From Methylobacillus flagellatus (GTDB taxonomy: Bacteria; Pseudomonadota; Gammaproteobacteria; Burkholderiales; Methylophilaceae): a stretch of DNA of 64,000 nt. Under the pieces are notes generated by a model. That model was not told the origin of the DNA and did not search any database. It saw nothing but the letters and a program-made list of their open reading frames with translations. The position numbers were made by a program, and so were the translations under genes. How positions within the stretch are numbered: the stretch's first letter is position 1; the number at the start of each line of letters is the position of its first letter. Positions 33,564 through 42,772 of this stretch are shown one piece after another. The stretch lies in NCBI RefSeq assembly GCF_005502435.1, contig NZ_SCOU01000001.1:372001-436000 (forward strand), written 5' to 3'.

Positions 33564-34021
33564 GGGATAACCTCCGCCGGGGCATGCGCTTCCAGCCATA
33601 CGAGCTGACGCCACGGGAATTGCTGGGCATAAGCCTGCTGGAATTGCTCCGCCTGCAAGCTGCCGACCGGCCAGTCACTGCGCTGCAACTGCAACACCCT
33701 GGGGTTGCACAGCAGCGCCCGCGAGATCCAGATCTTGGCGCGCTCGGTCGCTGACACCTGTTCCGGGAAGCTGTGTGCCAGTGAGGGCCAAGCTATAGGC
33801 GCGCCACAGCGCATGAACAGCTGGTCCAGCTGCTGCAGCGCGACCGGATTGGGAGGCGTATGCCCTAAATGCGTGGCGATGAAAAGATTGTCCAGCAAGG
33901 ACAGGTCGAACATCAGGCCGGGGCGCGCCAGGATGGTGTGCGCGGTCACAGGCAGCCCAGCGAGCAAGGAGAATGTTGCGGCGTCAGGGCGTGGTGGGTG
34001 CTGCAGGAACGCACCTGGCAA
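33560..34021 (-). CDS. Degenerate ABC-transporter ATPase-like protein (lacks Walker A and B)
   Basis: The 153-residue frame resembles the C-terminal two thirds of an MlaF-type ATPase. PGLMFDLSLLDNLFIATHL matches the Q-loop to helical-domain region, and FPEQVSATERAKIWISRALLCNPRVLQL matches the signature-to-Walker-B region, quoted to locate it. The LSGG motif is replaced by VSATE, and the Walker B DE pair by QR. Walker A is absent from this frame; the TTG start at 34021 follows a stop. Possible remnants of the N-terminal part lie in another frame upstream (LLLYPASRGART), so this may be a frameshifted pseudogene or a non-catalytic subunit. Confidence 0.5.
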   Translation of the reverse strand: MPGAFLQHPPRPDAATFSLLAGLPVTAHTILARPGLMFDLSLLDNLFIATHLGHTPPNPVALQQLDQLFMRCGAPIAWPSLAHSFPEQVSATERAKIWISRALLCNPRVLQLQRSDWPVGSLQAEQFQQAYAQQFPWRQLVWLEAHAPAEVIP

Positions 34022-34505
34022 TCAGCAGGCCCATAAGCAGGCCCATAAGCAGGCCAACAAGTAGAGCGTGGCTGGATGGGCACGCAGGTGCGCGCTCCCC
34101 GGCTGGCTGGATACAGTAACAAGCAACCCTTCATTTCCAGCTCCCCCACTGAAAAGAAAGCATCTTTACGCGATATCAGGGGCGTATGCCGCCTGCTCGC
34201 CATGCTGTTGTGCTACACCAACAATCTTATTGTTATCCGGCAAAGCCGGGCGTCCCGGTTTGCCTGTCCCCATGCTGGCCTGGCGATCACTGCCGCCTTG
34301 AGATGGCAACATCAGGAGGATGACAAACCCGATAGTAACCCTGTTTTCTGCCAGCTTCCAGCGATGCGTGCAGGCGGCATACACCACCGCCGCACGTACT
34401 TGGTTTGTTTGCAGGAACAGCGTCATCCCAGAAACATGCGCGGTACACTAGAATGCCGTTTGGATTTTGCCTCTCAACACCTCAATGCAACGAAAGTGAG
34501 TTTTT
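34022..34505. other. Divergent intergenic stretch upstream of the MCE-caspase operon
   Basis: No clear gene is seen in 484 bp. A minus-strand frame (34203-33946) contains a piece that could be the decayed N-terminus of the ATPase-like gene. A 12-bp tandem repeat lies at 34025-34058. Promoters for the operon and for the DUF808 gene must be here but were not pinned down. Confidence 0.6.
34025..34058. repeat. 12-bp tandem repeat GCAGGCCCATAA, nearly three copies
   Basis: Two exact units (34025-34036, 34037-34048) and a partial third (34049-34058) lie just upstream of the ATPase-like gene start. Confidence 0.85.
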
Positions 34506-35393
34506 ATGGCCGTTGGTATCCTCGCCATCCTCGATGACATCGCCACCATCCTGGACGATGTCGCCACACAAGCCGCTGCACCACTAAAAAAGACCGCAGG
34601 CATCATAGGCGACGATCTCGCCGTGAATGCCAACACCGTCAATGGCATCGCCTCCGAGCGTGAATGGCCGGTGGTGCTGTCCATCTTCCTGGGCTCGCTG
34701 GCCAACAAGATCGTGCTGGCGCCGCTGATCGTGCTCATGAGCGTCTACCTGCCCTGGCTGATCACCCCCTTGCTGATACTGGGCGGCATCTACCTTTGCT
34801 ACGAAGGCGGTGAAAAGCTGTTCCACCGCAAGAGCAAAGAAGATATCAACCATGAGGCGGACCTGAAAGTGGCGTTCCAGCTATCGGCGGATGACATGCT
34901 GAAGGTGGAACGCAGCCGCATCCGCAGTGCCATCATGACCGACATCATCCTCAGCTTCGAGATCCTGATGATCATGCTGTCTGCATTGGGCGACATGGAC
35001 GCGATGACTAAATTCTTCTACCTGCTGGGATTGGGCGTGCTGGTCACCGTGCTGATCTATGGCTTTGTGTATGGCCTGCTGCGCATGGACGACCTGGGGG
35101 CAAAGCTGGTGCAGGCAGCGGGCTGCATCCGTCAACGCATAGGCGGCTGGCTATTGAAAGCCATGCCCTGGACGATGCGCTTGCTGGGCATCGTCGGTGC
35201 TGCTGCCATGTTCGCGGTGGGGGGCGGGCTGATCAGCCATAACATCGAAATCGTTCACGAGCTTCTAGCAAAAGCGCATGCCTGGAACATCCCTGCCATG
35301 CTGACAGAAGCGCTGTTCGGGGTGATGGTGGGTGGAGTGCTGGTGGGGCTGATGAAATTCAGAGGGGTACTGCCATATTGGCGGAAGCGGTGA
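34506..35393 (+). CDS. DUF808 (YedI-like) inner-membrane protein
   Basis: The 295-residue protein matches the DUF808/YedI family: it starts MAVGILAILDDIATILDDVA, has a conserved KTAGIIGDDLAVNA motif, and four or more hydrophobic segments. The function of the family is unknown. The last 15 bases overlap the 3' end of the convergent tRNA-Ser gene, so the C-terminal residues are also tRNA sequence. It is transcribed away from the MCE-caspase operon. Confidence 0.9.
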   Translation: MAVGILAILDDIATILDDVATQAAAPLKKTAGIIGDDLAVNANTVNGIASEREWPVVLSIFLGSLANKIVLAPLIVLMSVYLPWLITPLLILGGIYLCYEGGEKLFHRKSKEDINHEADLKVAFQLSADDMLKVERSRIRSAIMTDIILSFEILMIMLSALGDMDAMTKFFYLLGLGVLVTVLIYGFVYGLLRMDDLGAKLVQAAGCIRQRIGGWLLKAMPWTMRLLGIVGAAAMFAVGGGLISHNIEIVHELLAKAHAWNIPAMLTEALFGVMVGGVLVGLMKFRGVLPYWRKR

Positions 35394-35468
35394 GATTCGA
35401 ACTCACGGTGGGCGCAAACCCACGACGGTTTTCAAGACCGCTGCCTTAAACCACTCAGCCACGCTTCC
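35379..35468 (-). tRNA. tRNA-Ser (UGA anticodon)
   Basis: The minus strand folds as a class II tRNA of 90 nt. The 5' arm GGAAGCG pairs with CGCTTCC. The anticodon loop reads TCTTGAAAA with anticodon TGA. There is a long variable arm, a normal GTTCGAA T-loop, and an encoded CCA. Its 3' end overlaps the end of the DUF808 gene. Confidence 0.95.
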
Positions 35469-35566
35469 AACTAAATCAACATTTCAACGACGGTTTTGGC
35501 TACGGCTAACGTTCGCCGTGCTCACATTACCCTGCGCCGCAAGAGGCTGGCTGACGCCGCCTCTTG

Positions 35567-35595
35567 TCAAGACCGCTGCCTTAAACCACTCAGCC
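35567..35595 (-). repeat. Partial duplicate of the tRNA-Ser 5' half
   Basis: 29 bp identical to 35432-35460 (D arm to anticodon arm of tRNA-Ser) recur here. Weaker similarity runs on for about 35 bp of flank (TCAACAT and AACGA motifs). The 3' half is missing, so this is not a functional tRNA. It is a segmental duplication or the scar of an element that used the tRNA as target. Confidence 0.85.
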
Positions 35596-35706
35596 TTGCT
35601 TCTTACTGAATCAACATCTTAACGATGTTATTTTGTGCCGCCGACTGGCAATCTCTCGACGTCGTCAAAACGACGCGCATTCTATCATTTGCGCGTCAAC
35701 ATCGCA

Positions 35707-36240
35707 TCAATCGTCCTCGACGACCATGCCCGGGAACAGCACATCGGTGAAACCGAAGCGACTGAGATCCCGGATGCGCATCGGGTACAGGATGCCATCC
35801 AGGTGATCGCATTCGTGTTGCACCACGCGCGCATGAAAACCACTCACCAGCCGGTCGATGGGCTTGCCGTACTGGTCGAAGCCGGTGTAATGCAGGCGGG
35901 TGTAGCGCGGCACCACGCCGCGCATGCCAGGCACGGATAAGCAGCCTTCCCAGCCCTCCTCCATGGCCTCACCCACCGGGTTCAGCACCGGGTTGATCAG
36001 CACGGTGTAGGGCACTTGTTCGGCATCCGGGTAGCGCGGGTTGGAGCCCACGCCAAAGATCACCACGCGCAGGCTGATGCCGATCTGCGGGGCGGCGATG
36101 CCTGCCCCGTTCATGTGCGCCATGGTGTCCTGCATGTCCTGGATCAGCGCGTGCAACTCCGGCGTGTCGTACTTGGCCACCGGAGCGGCTTTCTGCAGCA
36201 GCACCGGATCGCCCATGCGTAATACCTCTTTAATCGCCAT
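35707..36240 (-). CDS. def: Peptide deformylase
   Basis: Def removes the formyl group from the N-terminal methionine of new proteins. The 177-residue protein has all three family motifs: [13 protein letters not shown] and QHECDH (with the catalytic Glu and the metal-binding His pair and Cys). Its start overlaps the end of the upstream phosphorylase gene by 11 bp, so the two are probably co-translated. A second def elsewhere in the genome is possible, because this one is not next to fmt. Confidence 0.95.
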   Translation of the reverse strand: MAIKEVLRMGDPVLLQKAAPVAKYDTPELHALIQDMQDTMAHMNGAGIAAPQIGISLRVVIFGVGSNPRYPDAEQVPYTVLINPVLNPVGEAMEEGWEGCLSVPGMRGVVPRYTRLHYTGFDQYGKPIDRLVSGFHARVVQHECDHLDGILYPMRIRDLSRFGFTDVLFPGMVVEDD

Positions 36241-36976
36241 GCATGGTCACCACGTGTTCGATCAATGTGCGTACGCGTTGCATGGTGCCTTCCAGCACCA
36301 CGCCCACGTCTTCGTAGCGGATGCCATGCTGGCTGCTGCCGCGGCCAGCGGCATGGTTGGCCACCGGACACAGGGCGGCATAGCTGATCTCCAGCTCACG
36401 CGCCAGCGCGGCTTCCGGCATGCCGGTCATGCCCACCATGGTGGCTCCATCACGTTCCAGCCGGTTGATCTCGGCAGCAGTTTCCAGTCGCGGTCCCTGC
36501 ACGCAGGCATAAGTGCCGCCCATCACCACCGGCTCGCCGAGCTTGCGCGCGGCCAACTGCACCAGACGCCGCATGTTGGGGCAGTAAGGTTCGGTGAAAT
36601 CGATGTGGCGCACCGGCAACTCCACGCCATCGTGGAAACTGGTCTTGCGGCTGTGTGTGTAGTCGATGATCTGGTCTGGCACCGCGATGCTGCCGGGTGC
36701 CAGGTCTGCGTGTATACCCCCTACCGTGGCGATCGCCACGATGTTGCACACGCCTTCACTATGCAGCGCCCACAGGTTGGCGCGGTAGTTCACGGCATGC
36801 GGCGGGATGGTATGGCCGCTACCATGACGTGCCAGGAACACCACCGGGCGACCACCCACCTCGCCAAAGGTCAGCGGTGCGGAGGGCTCGCCATACGGGG
36901 TGCGTATGATCTGCCTGCGTGTCACCACCAAGTTAGCCAATTGCGTGAGTCCGGTACCACCTATGATGCCCAGCAT
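36230..36976 (-). CDS. S-methyl-5'-thioinosine phosphorylase (MTAP/PNP family)
   Basis: The 248-residue protein is a purine nucleoside phosphorylase of the MTAP branch. It has the phosphate loop [10 protein letters not shown], the [11 protein letters not shown] and [10 protein letters not shown] segments, and the [13 protein letters not shown] substrate segment. The whole pattern matches the methylthioinosine-specific Pseudomonas enzyme, which splits MTI to methylthioribose 1-phosphate and hypoxanthine. The product feeds MtnA, encoded at 56739-57863. Activity on methylthioadenosine itself cannot be excluded. Confidence 0.85.
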   Translation of the reverse strand: MLGIIGGTGLTQLANLVVTRRQIIRTPYGEPSAPLTFGEVGGRPVVFLARHGSGHTIPPHAVNYRANLWALHSEGVCNIVAIATVGGIHADLAPGSIAVPDQIIDYTHSRKTSFHDGVELPVRHIDFTEPYCPNMRRLVQLAARKLGEPVVMGGTYACVQGPRLETAAEINRLERDGATMVGMTGMPEAALARELEISYAALCPVANHAAGRGSSQHGIRYEDVGVVLEGTMQRVRTLIEHVVTMHGD

Positions 36977-37215
36977 GAATCTTCCTTGAAAATACGCATG
37001 TTGATGTTAGCGAAACTCCAGCCCTGCGCCTGTTGAATGCCAGCGCACTGTGAGTAGGACGAGAGTGTAGCGCGAGCGCCTGCCTGTGCCCAGTGCAGCA
37101 CTGCACGGTGTGGCATTTTCACCATCACCAGCCAGGCCCCAAAAACGGCCACCATCGCCTGCAGCAGGCGTCCGGCGGGCTTTATGACCGCGATTTATGG
37201 CATACTGCAAGCCTC

Positions 37216-38085
37216 ATGGAAGACCATCACACCCCCCAGCAGCAAAGCTTCACCCAGGCCATCAGTGCGCGCCTTGCACGCAATCATTACGAGAATTTCC
37301 CGGTGGCTTCCTTGTTGTTGCCACGCCGTTTGCGCGAACCGATCCAGCTGATCTACAGCTTTGCACGTCAGGCGGATGACTTTGCCGACGAAGGCGATCT
37401 CAGCAACGAAGAGCGCCTGCAATTGCTGGATGGCTACCGCAACGAACTGGACCGCATCAAGGCAGGCCGCGAACCACATACTGCCCTGTTCGTGGCGCTG
37501 GGCGAGACGATAGAACAGCATCAACTGCCCTTGCAGCCTTTCTATGATCTGTTATCCGCCTTCAGTCAGGATGTCACCAAGCAGCGTTATGCTGATTTTG
37601 GTGAACTCATGTCGTATTGTCGCTGGTCTGCCAACCCGGTGGGGCGCTTGTTGCTGCACCTGTATGGCGAGGCCACACCGCGCAATATCGGCATGGCCGA
37701 TGCCGTCTGTTCTTCCTTGCAAATCATCAACTTCCTGCAGGATGTGAATGTCGATTACAAGAAAGGCCGCATCTACCTGCCGCAGGATGAACTGAAGAAA
37801 TATGGTATCCAGGAACAGCAGTTCGCCGATGGCACGGTCACGCCACAGTGGCGCATGCTGATGGAGTTCCAGATCCTGCGTGCCACCCGTCTTCTGCAGT
37901 CCGGCGCCCCGCTGGGCGTGGCTCTGCCCGGCCGTATCGGCCTGGAGATGCGCACCATCATCGCGGGTGGTGAACGCATCCTGCACAAGCTGCACAAGAC
38001 GCGTGGCGACATCTTCGCTGAGCGCCCGGTCCTGCAAACGCGCGACTGGGGTTATATGCTGTACCGCGCTATCCGCCGTAAATAA
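37216..38085 (+). CDS. hpnC: Squalene synthase HpnC
   Basis: HpnC turns presqualene diphosphate into hydroxysqualene in the three-enzyme bacterial route. The 289-residue protein is a trans-prenyltransferase-fold enzyme with the first Asp-rich motif ARQADDFADE and the second LQDVNVDYKKGR. Start ATG 37216 (MEDHHTPQ) fits homologues. It is followed 1 bp later by hpnD and then hpnE. Squalene here probably serves hopanoid synthesis, although no shc gene lies in the window. Confidence 0.92.
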   Translation: MEDHHTPQQQSFTQAISARLARNHYENFPVASLLLPRRLREPIQLIYSFARQADDFADEGDLSNEERLQLLDGYRNELDRIKAGREPHTALFVALGETIEQHQLPLQPFYDLLSAFSQDVTKQRYADFGELMSYCRWSANPVGRLLLHLYGEATPRNIGMADAVCSSLQIINFLQDVNVDYKKGRIYLPQDELKKYGIQEQQFADGTVTPQWRMLMEFQILRATRLLQSGAPLGVALPGRIGLEMRTIIAGGERILHKLHKTRGDIFAERPVLQTRDWGYMLYRAIRRK

Positions 38086-38086
38086 C

Positions 38087-38923
38087 ATGACACCACAAGC
38101 CTATTGCCAGGAAAAAGCCGCTGCCAGCGGCTCCAGTTTCTATTACAGTTTTTTGTTCCTGCCCAAACCCAGGCGCGAAGCCATCACGGCACTGTATGCC
38201 TTCTGCCGCGAGGTGGATGACATCGCCGATGAGTGCAGCGACGCTGCTATCGCCGCCAACAAGCTGGCTTGGTGGCGCAGCGAGATCGCCAACCTGTATG
38301 CAGGCAAGCCACAACACCCGGTCAGCAAAGCCTTGCAGCCTGCCATTGCCAGCTATGGTCTGGCCGAGGAGCATTTTCAGGAGATCATCGACGGCATGGG
38401 CATGGATCTGCAGCAGAACCGTTATGCCGATTTCAAATCATTGCAGCTGTACTGCTACCGCGTGGCCAGTGTGGTGGGCCTGCTGTCGGTCGCCATCTTC
38501 GGTTACAGCAACCGCCAGACCCTGAAATATGCGCATGACCTGGGCATGGCCTTCCAGCTGACCAATATCATCCGCGATGTGGGGGAAGATGCCCGTCGTG
38601 ACCGCATCTACCTGCCGCAGGACGAGCTGGCGCGTTTCGGTGTCAGCGAAGCGGATATCCTGCATGGCCGCCGCTCGGACGCGGTACGCGCGCTGCTTGA
38701 GTTCCAGATCGAGCGCGCCGAGGACTATTACGACCGTGCCCTGCGCAACCTGCCAGCCGAGGACCAGCGTGCGCAGCGCACCGGCCTCATCATGACCGCC
38801 ATCTACCGCACGCTGCTGCGCGAAATACGCAAGGACGGGGCAGAACAGGTGCTGAACGCCCGCATCTCGCTGACCCCGTTGCGTAAGCTGTGGCTGGCCT
38901 GGACCACCTGGCTGCGCTACTGA
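38087..38923 (+). CDS. hpnD: Presqualene diphosphate synthase HpnD
   Basis: HpnD joins two farnesyl diphosphates to presqualene diphosphate. The 278-residue protein has the motifs REVDDIADE and IRDVGEDARRDRIYLP of the squalene/phytoene synthase family. ATG 38087 follows the hpnC stop by one base, so translation is coupled. It works with HpnC and HpnE. Confidence 0.93.
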   Translation: MTPQAYCQEKAAASGSSFYYSFLFLPKPRREAITALYAFCREVDDIADECSDAAIAANKLAWWRSEIANLYAGKPQHPVSKALQPAIASYGLAEEHFQEIIDGMGMDLQQNRYADFKSLQLYCYRVASVVGLLSVAIFGYSNRQTLKYAHDLGMAFQLTNIIRDVGEDARRDRIYLPQDELARFGVSEADILHGRRSDAVRALLEFQIERAEDYYDRALRNLPAEDQRAQRTGLIMTAIYRTLLREIRKDGAEQVLNARISLTPLRKLWLAWTTWLRY

Positions 38924-38977
38924 TCAGCATATTGCCGTGCCCGTCACCATGCTGATCACCATGAACACAACCCCTGC

Positions 38978-40312
38978 ATGAGCAAGCACCAGGACAGCAT
39001 CGCCATCATAGGCGGCGGCTGTGCCGGGCTGACGGCGGCTTATCAGCTGGCGCAGCAAGGCGTGCGGGTCACCGTCTACGAAGCAGCCGCCCAGCTGGGT
39101 GGTCGTGCGCGCACGGTGCATTGGCAAGGCCTGGCGCTGGATAACGGTCAGCACATCCTGAGCGGGGCCTACACCCACACCCTGCGCTTGCTCGCTGCCT
39201 TGCATGTCGATACCGACAGCGCGCTGCTGCGTCAGCCGCTGCAACTCAGCATCGCCGACCTGTCATTGCGCTGCCCTTCCTGGCTGCCTGCGCCATTCAA
39301 CTTGTTATATGGTGTGCTGACTGCACGCGGGCTGAGCTGGGCGTCGCGGTTCGCGATGCTCAGGCTGATGCGCCACCTGCAGCAACAGGGCTTCAAGCTG
39401 GAGACAGACCAGCCCCTGCTAGGCTGGCTGCAAGCGCAACATCAGCCCGCACAGTTGATCAACAAGCTATGGGAGCCCTTGTGTCTGGCCATCATGAACA
39501 CGCCGATCAGCGTTGCCAGCGCCCAGGTGTTCGTGCATGTGCTGCGCGACTGTTTCAGCACATCCCCCCACGCCAGCGACTTGCTGTTGCCACGTGTCGA
39601 TCTGACAACTTTATTGGCAGACCCGCTGGCGCATGCCATTGAAGCCGCTGGGGGCAAGGTGCATCGTGCCCGCAAGGTGCTCCGCTTGCAGCGCGATCAC
39701 GCTGGCCACTATGTGATCGGCACCGCACTGGGCGAGCAGCAGCATGCGCAGGTCATTATCGCAGTCGCGCCCTTCCATGTGCCGGAACTGCTTGCCAGCC
39801 TCCCGGCGCTATCCGCCTGGTCCGGCCTGTGCGCGCAATTCGACTATCAGCCCATCTATACGGTGTATCTGCAATACCCGGACAGCACCGTGCTTGCCGA
39901 ACCCATGCAGGGGCTGCTGGATGGCGATGGTCAGTGGGTGTTCGACCGTGGCCAGCTTTACGGTCAGGCCGGCTTGTTGGCGGTGGTGATCAGTGCCAGC
40001 GGGCCACATCAACGCCTGAGTCAGCCTGATCTGGCGCTGGCGGTACACCAGCAATTGCAGGAATTGCAGCCCGACCTGGCCGAGCCGCTGTGGAGCAAGG
40101 TAATCGCCGAGAAACGTGCCACCTACAGCTGCGTGCCCGGGCTGCAACGTCCAGAGCCGCTGCCCGCGCAGCACGGAGTGTTTCTTGCTGGGGATTATTG
40201 CGAGCCCGACTACCCTGCCACCATCGAAGCGGCGGTGCGTAGCGGCATGCGTACTGCACACCAGTTGATGGCAGAGCGCGCGCACCGTCAACATAATGGA
40301 GAACCGCCATGA
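38978..40312 (+). CDS. hpnE: Hydroxysqualene dehydroxylase HpnE
   Basis: HpnE is the FAD-dependent enzyme that reduces hydroxysqualene to squalene, the last step of the HpnCDE route. The 444-residue protein starts with a GxGxxG dinucleotide fold (IIGGGCAGLTAAYQLA) and has the amine-oxidase/desaturase type C-terminus with GDYCEPDYPATIEAAVRSG. Its stop overlaps the next gene by ATGA. The gene order hpnC-D-E is the classic one. Confidence 0.92.
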   Translation: MSKHQDSIAIIGGGCAGLTAAYQLAQQGVRVTVYEAAAQLGGRARTVHWQGLALDNGQHILSGAYTHTLRLLAALHVDTDSALLRQPLQLSIADLSLRCPSWLPAPFNLLYGVLTARGLSWASRFAMLRLMRHLQQQGFKLETDQPLLGWLQAQHQPAQLINKLWEPLCLAIMNTPISVASAQVFVHVLRDCFSTSPHASDLLLPRVDLTTLLADPLAHAIEAAGGKVHRARKVLRLQRDHAGHYVIGTALGEQQHAQVIIAVAPFHVPELLASLPALSAWSGLCAQFDYQPIYTVYLQYPDSTVLAEPMQGLLDGDGQWVFDRGQLYGQAGLLAVVISASGPHQRLSQPDLALAVHQQLQELQPDLAEPLWSKVIAEKRATYSCVPGLQRPEPLPAQHGVFLAGDYCEPDYPATIEAAVRSGMRTAHQLMAERAHRQHNGEPP

Positions 40313-40704
40313 GTGCGTCCGTGATGGATTTCTTGCTGCACTGGGGCATCATGAGCTTCAGCCTGTGGGTCGCCAGCCGACTGTTCAAGGGGCTGACCTT
40401 TGACAGCGGCCCGGCCCTGCTGGTATCCGCCCTGCTGCTGGGTTTTGTGAACGCGGTGCTGCGCCCGCTATTGCTGTTGCTGACCTTTCCGCTCACCTTG
40501 TTGAGCTTTGGCCTGTTCGCACTGGTGATCAACGCGCTGATGCTGATGCTGGTGGCTGCGCTGGTCAGTGGCTGCCGCGTGTCCGGCTTCTGGACCGCCT
40601 TCTTCGTCAGCATCTTCATCGCCGTGTTCAGCTTTGTCATCGAACTGCTGCTGCCTAGTCAGGGGGTGGCCATCATCCCCGCCGCCAACACCATCATGAT
40701 ATAA
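40309..40704 (+). CDS. Phage-holin-IV-like small membrane protein
   Basis: The 131-residue protein has four hydrophobic segments and the typical FVNAVLRPLLLLLTFPL segment of the mycobacterial-holin superfamily IV (PF04020). Despite the name, this family is chromosomal in most bacteria and its function is unknown. It overlaps hpnE by 4 bp (ATGA), so it is expressed with the squalene genes. There are no phage genes nearby. Confidence 0.85.
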   Translation: MSASVMDFLLHWGIMSFSLWVASRLFKGLTFDSGPALLVSALLLGFVNAVLRPLLLLLTFPLTLLSFGLFALVINALMLMLVAALVSGCRVSGFWTAFFVSIFIAVFSFVIELLLPSQGVAIIPAANTIMI

Positions 40705-40737
40705 AAAAAGCCGGAGACCCTGAGGCCTCCGGCTTTT
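40705..40737. terminator. Bidirectional terminator between the hpn operon and fabB
   Basis: AGCCGGAG and CCTCCGGCT form a strong stem, flanked by A7 on the left and T4 on the right. It can stop transcription from both convergent units. Confidence 0.88.
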
Positions 40738-40770
40738 CTGTTCTACGCTGAAGCTCAGCGCCGCATCCGG

Positions 40771-41991
40771 TTACAAACCGCGACGCGAGAAAGTCAACGT
40801 GGCGTTGGTGCCGCCGAAACCGAAGCTGTTGGACAGCGCGGTCTGGATATTGGCGTTGTCGATGCGGCTACGCACGATGTTGAGACCTTCCGCTACCGGG
40901 TCCAGCGTGTCGATATTGGCAGAGGCGGCAATGAAGCCCGCTTCCATCATGATCAGCGTATAGATCGCCTCATTCACGCCAGCCGCACCCAGCGCATGAC
41001 CGGACAGGGACTTGGTCGAAGCGATGGCGGTCCTACTGTCACCGAACACTTCGCGGATCGCTTCCAGCTCTTTGGTGTCGCCCACTGGCGTGCTGGTGCC
41101 GTGCGTGTTGATGTAATCCACCTCGCCGCTGATGCCTTCCAGCGCCAGACGCATGCAGCGCACCGCACCTTCGCCGCTGGGGGCCACCATGTCGTAGCCA
41201 TCCGAGGTGGCGCCATAACCGACCACTTCGGCGTAGATCCTGGCGCCCCGCGCCTTGGCGTGTTCGTATTCTTCCAGCACCAGAATGCCGCCACCGCCGG
41301 AGATGACGAAGCCATCGCGGTTGGCGTCATAGGTACGCGACGCTTTTTCCGGGGTGTCGTTGTATTTGCTGGACATGGCGCCCATGGCGTCGAACAGGTA
41401 GGACAAGCTCCAGTGCTCTTCCTCACCGCCGCCAGCGAACACGATGTCCTGCTTGCCGAGCTGGATCTGCTCCACGCCAGCGCCGATACAGTGTGCACTG
41501 GTGGAACAGGCGGAGCTGATGCCGTAATTGACACCCTTGATCTTGGCACCGGTCGCCAGCGTGGCCACGATACCGCTGCACATCGCTTTGGTGACCATAT
41601 AAGGCCCGACCCGGCGTATGCCTTTCTCGGCCAGCACCTGATTGCTTTCCTCTATGCTTTCGGTGGAAGGGCCACCGCCACCGACGATGATGCCGGTACG
41701 CACGTTGGAGACCAGCGACTCCGGCAATGCCGCATCGGCGATGGCCTGCTGCAAAGCCAGCCAGGCATAGGCATGGCCTTTGGCCATGAAGCGCATCAGC
41801 TTGCGGTCTATCAGCTCGCCAAGGTCCAGGTTCTTGATGGAACCCGCCACCTGCGAACGCATGCCTCGGTCAGCGTATTCCTGCTGGAAGGTGATGCCGG
41901 AACGGCCATGGTACAGGCTGTCCTGCACCTCTTGTTTGTTGTTGCCCAGGCTGGAGATGATCCCCATCCCGGTCACGACGACGCGACGCAT
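40771..41991 (-). CDS. fabB: 3-oxoacyl-[ACP] synthase I FabB
   Basis: FabB elongates acyl-ACP and is needed for unsaturated fatty acids. The 406-residue protein matches E. coli FabB throughout: the active-site Cys in [10 protein letters not shown], the two His in [11 protein letters not shown] and [11 protein letters not shown], and the end motif [12 protein letters not shown]. It lies 53 bp downstream of fabA, the usual pairing for the anaerobic unsaturated fatty acid route. Confidence 0.96.
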   Translation of the reverse strand: MRRVVVTGMGIISSLGNNKQEVQDSLYHGRSGITFQQEYADRGMRSQVAGSIKNLDLGELIDRKLMRFMAKGHAYAWLALQQAIADAALPESLVSNVRTGIIVGGGGPSTESIEESNQVLAEKGIRRVGPYMVTKAMCSGIVATLATGAKIKGVNYGISSACSTSAHCIGAGVEQIQLGKQDIVFAGGGEEEHWSLSYLFDAMGAMSSKYNDTPEKASRTYDANRDGFVISGGGGILVLEEYEHAKARGARIYAEVVGYGATSDGYDMVAPSGEGAVRCMRLALEGISGEVDYINTHGTSTPVGDTKELEAIREVFGDSRTAIASTKSLSGHALGAAGVNEAIYTLIMMEAGFIAASANIDTLDPVAEGLNIVRSRIDNANIQTALSNSFGFGGTNATLTFSRRGL

Positions 41992-42044
41992 TATCGTGCA
42001 CTCCCCTCAATCAATCGTTGCAGTAAGCAGGCTTGCTGCATTTC

Positions 42045-42560
42045 TTAAAAGTTATCCGTACGCGTGAACAAGCCCACACGCAGGTCCTGCGCCACATAGA
42101 TCTCGCGGCCATCCAGCTCCATGCGTGCATCGGCGATCCCCATCACCAGCTTGCGCATGATCACACGCTTCAGGTCGATCTGGTAGCGCACCAGCTTACC
42201 GGTGGGCAACACCTGACCGGTGAACTTGACATCGCCAGCCCCCAGCGCACGACCACGACCGGGCCCGCCCATCCAGCCCAGATAGAAACCGACCAGCTGC
42301 CACATGGCATCCAGCCCCAGACAACCCGGCATCACCGGATCACCTTCGAAATGACAGCCGAAGAACCACAGGTCAGGCTTCACGTCCAGCTCGGCCACGA
42401 TCTGACCCTGACCATAGCGGCCGCCATCTTCCGTGATGCTCACGATGCGATCGAACATCAGCATCGGGGGCAAGGGCAACTGGGCATTGCCTGGGCCGAA
42501 CATTTCACCGCGCCCGCAGGCCAGCAATTCCTCGTAACTGTAACTATTCTGTTTTGCCAT
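42045..42560 (-). CDS. fabA: 3-hydroxydecanoyl-ACP dehydratase/isomerase FabA
   Basis: FabA dehydrates beta-hydroxydecanoyl-ACP and isomerises the trans-2 to the cis-3 double bond, the branch point to unsaturated fatty acids. The 171-residue protein has the catalytic pair His70 ([15 protein letters not shown]) and Asp84 (GLDAMWQ). It is first in the fabA-fabB unit, transcribed away from the mxa cluster. The 212-bp spacer before mxaR must hold both promoters. Confidence 0.97.
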   Translation of the reverse strand: MAKQNSYSYEELLACGRGEMFGPGNAQLPLPPMLMFDRIVSITEDGGRYGQGQIVAELDVKPDLWFFGCHFEGDPVMPGCLGLDAMWQLVGFYLGWMGGPGRGRALGAGDVKFTGQVLPTGKLVRYQIDLKRVIMRKLVMGIADARMELDGREIYVAQDLRVGLFTRTDNF

Positions 42561-42772
42561 GAATTGACGCTTTTGCGAACCTGATGTGATAAGAGGTGGT
42601 ATTTTCGCCGGAAACGGACTTTAGCGAAAGCCCTGCTAAATCAATGCCTAAAAATTGGCACTGTTTTGTGCACCAAGTTTGTGTATACAGATCTGTTTAC
42701 ACCACCCATGAATGACGTTAATATCCAGCCAAGAGTTACATTTTATTTACAATTTCATCACAGGACTACTCC

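Noticed and set aside
35567-35595. Second tRNA-Ser gene
   Set aside because: Only the 5' half (D to anticodon arm) is present; no T arm, variable arm or 3' acceptor strand, so it cannot be a functional tRNA.
40309-40704. Phage remnant based on the holin-like protein
   Set aside because: The PF04020 family is common as a chromosomal membrane protein, and no other phage gene is near.
42655-42676. Inverted repeat TTGGCAC...GTGCACCAA upstream of fabA and mxaR
   Set aside because: The arms are offset by two bases, and spacing fits neither NtrC nor a known fatty-acid regulator; too weak to call an operator.
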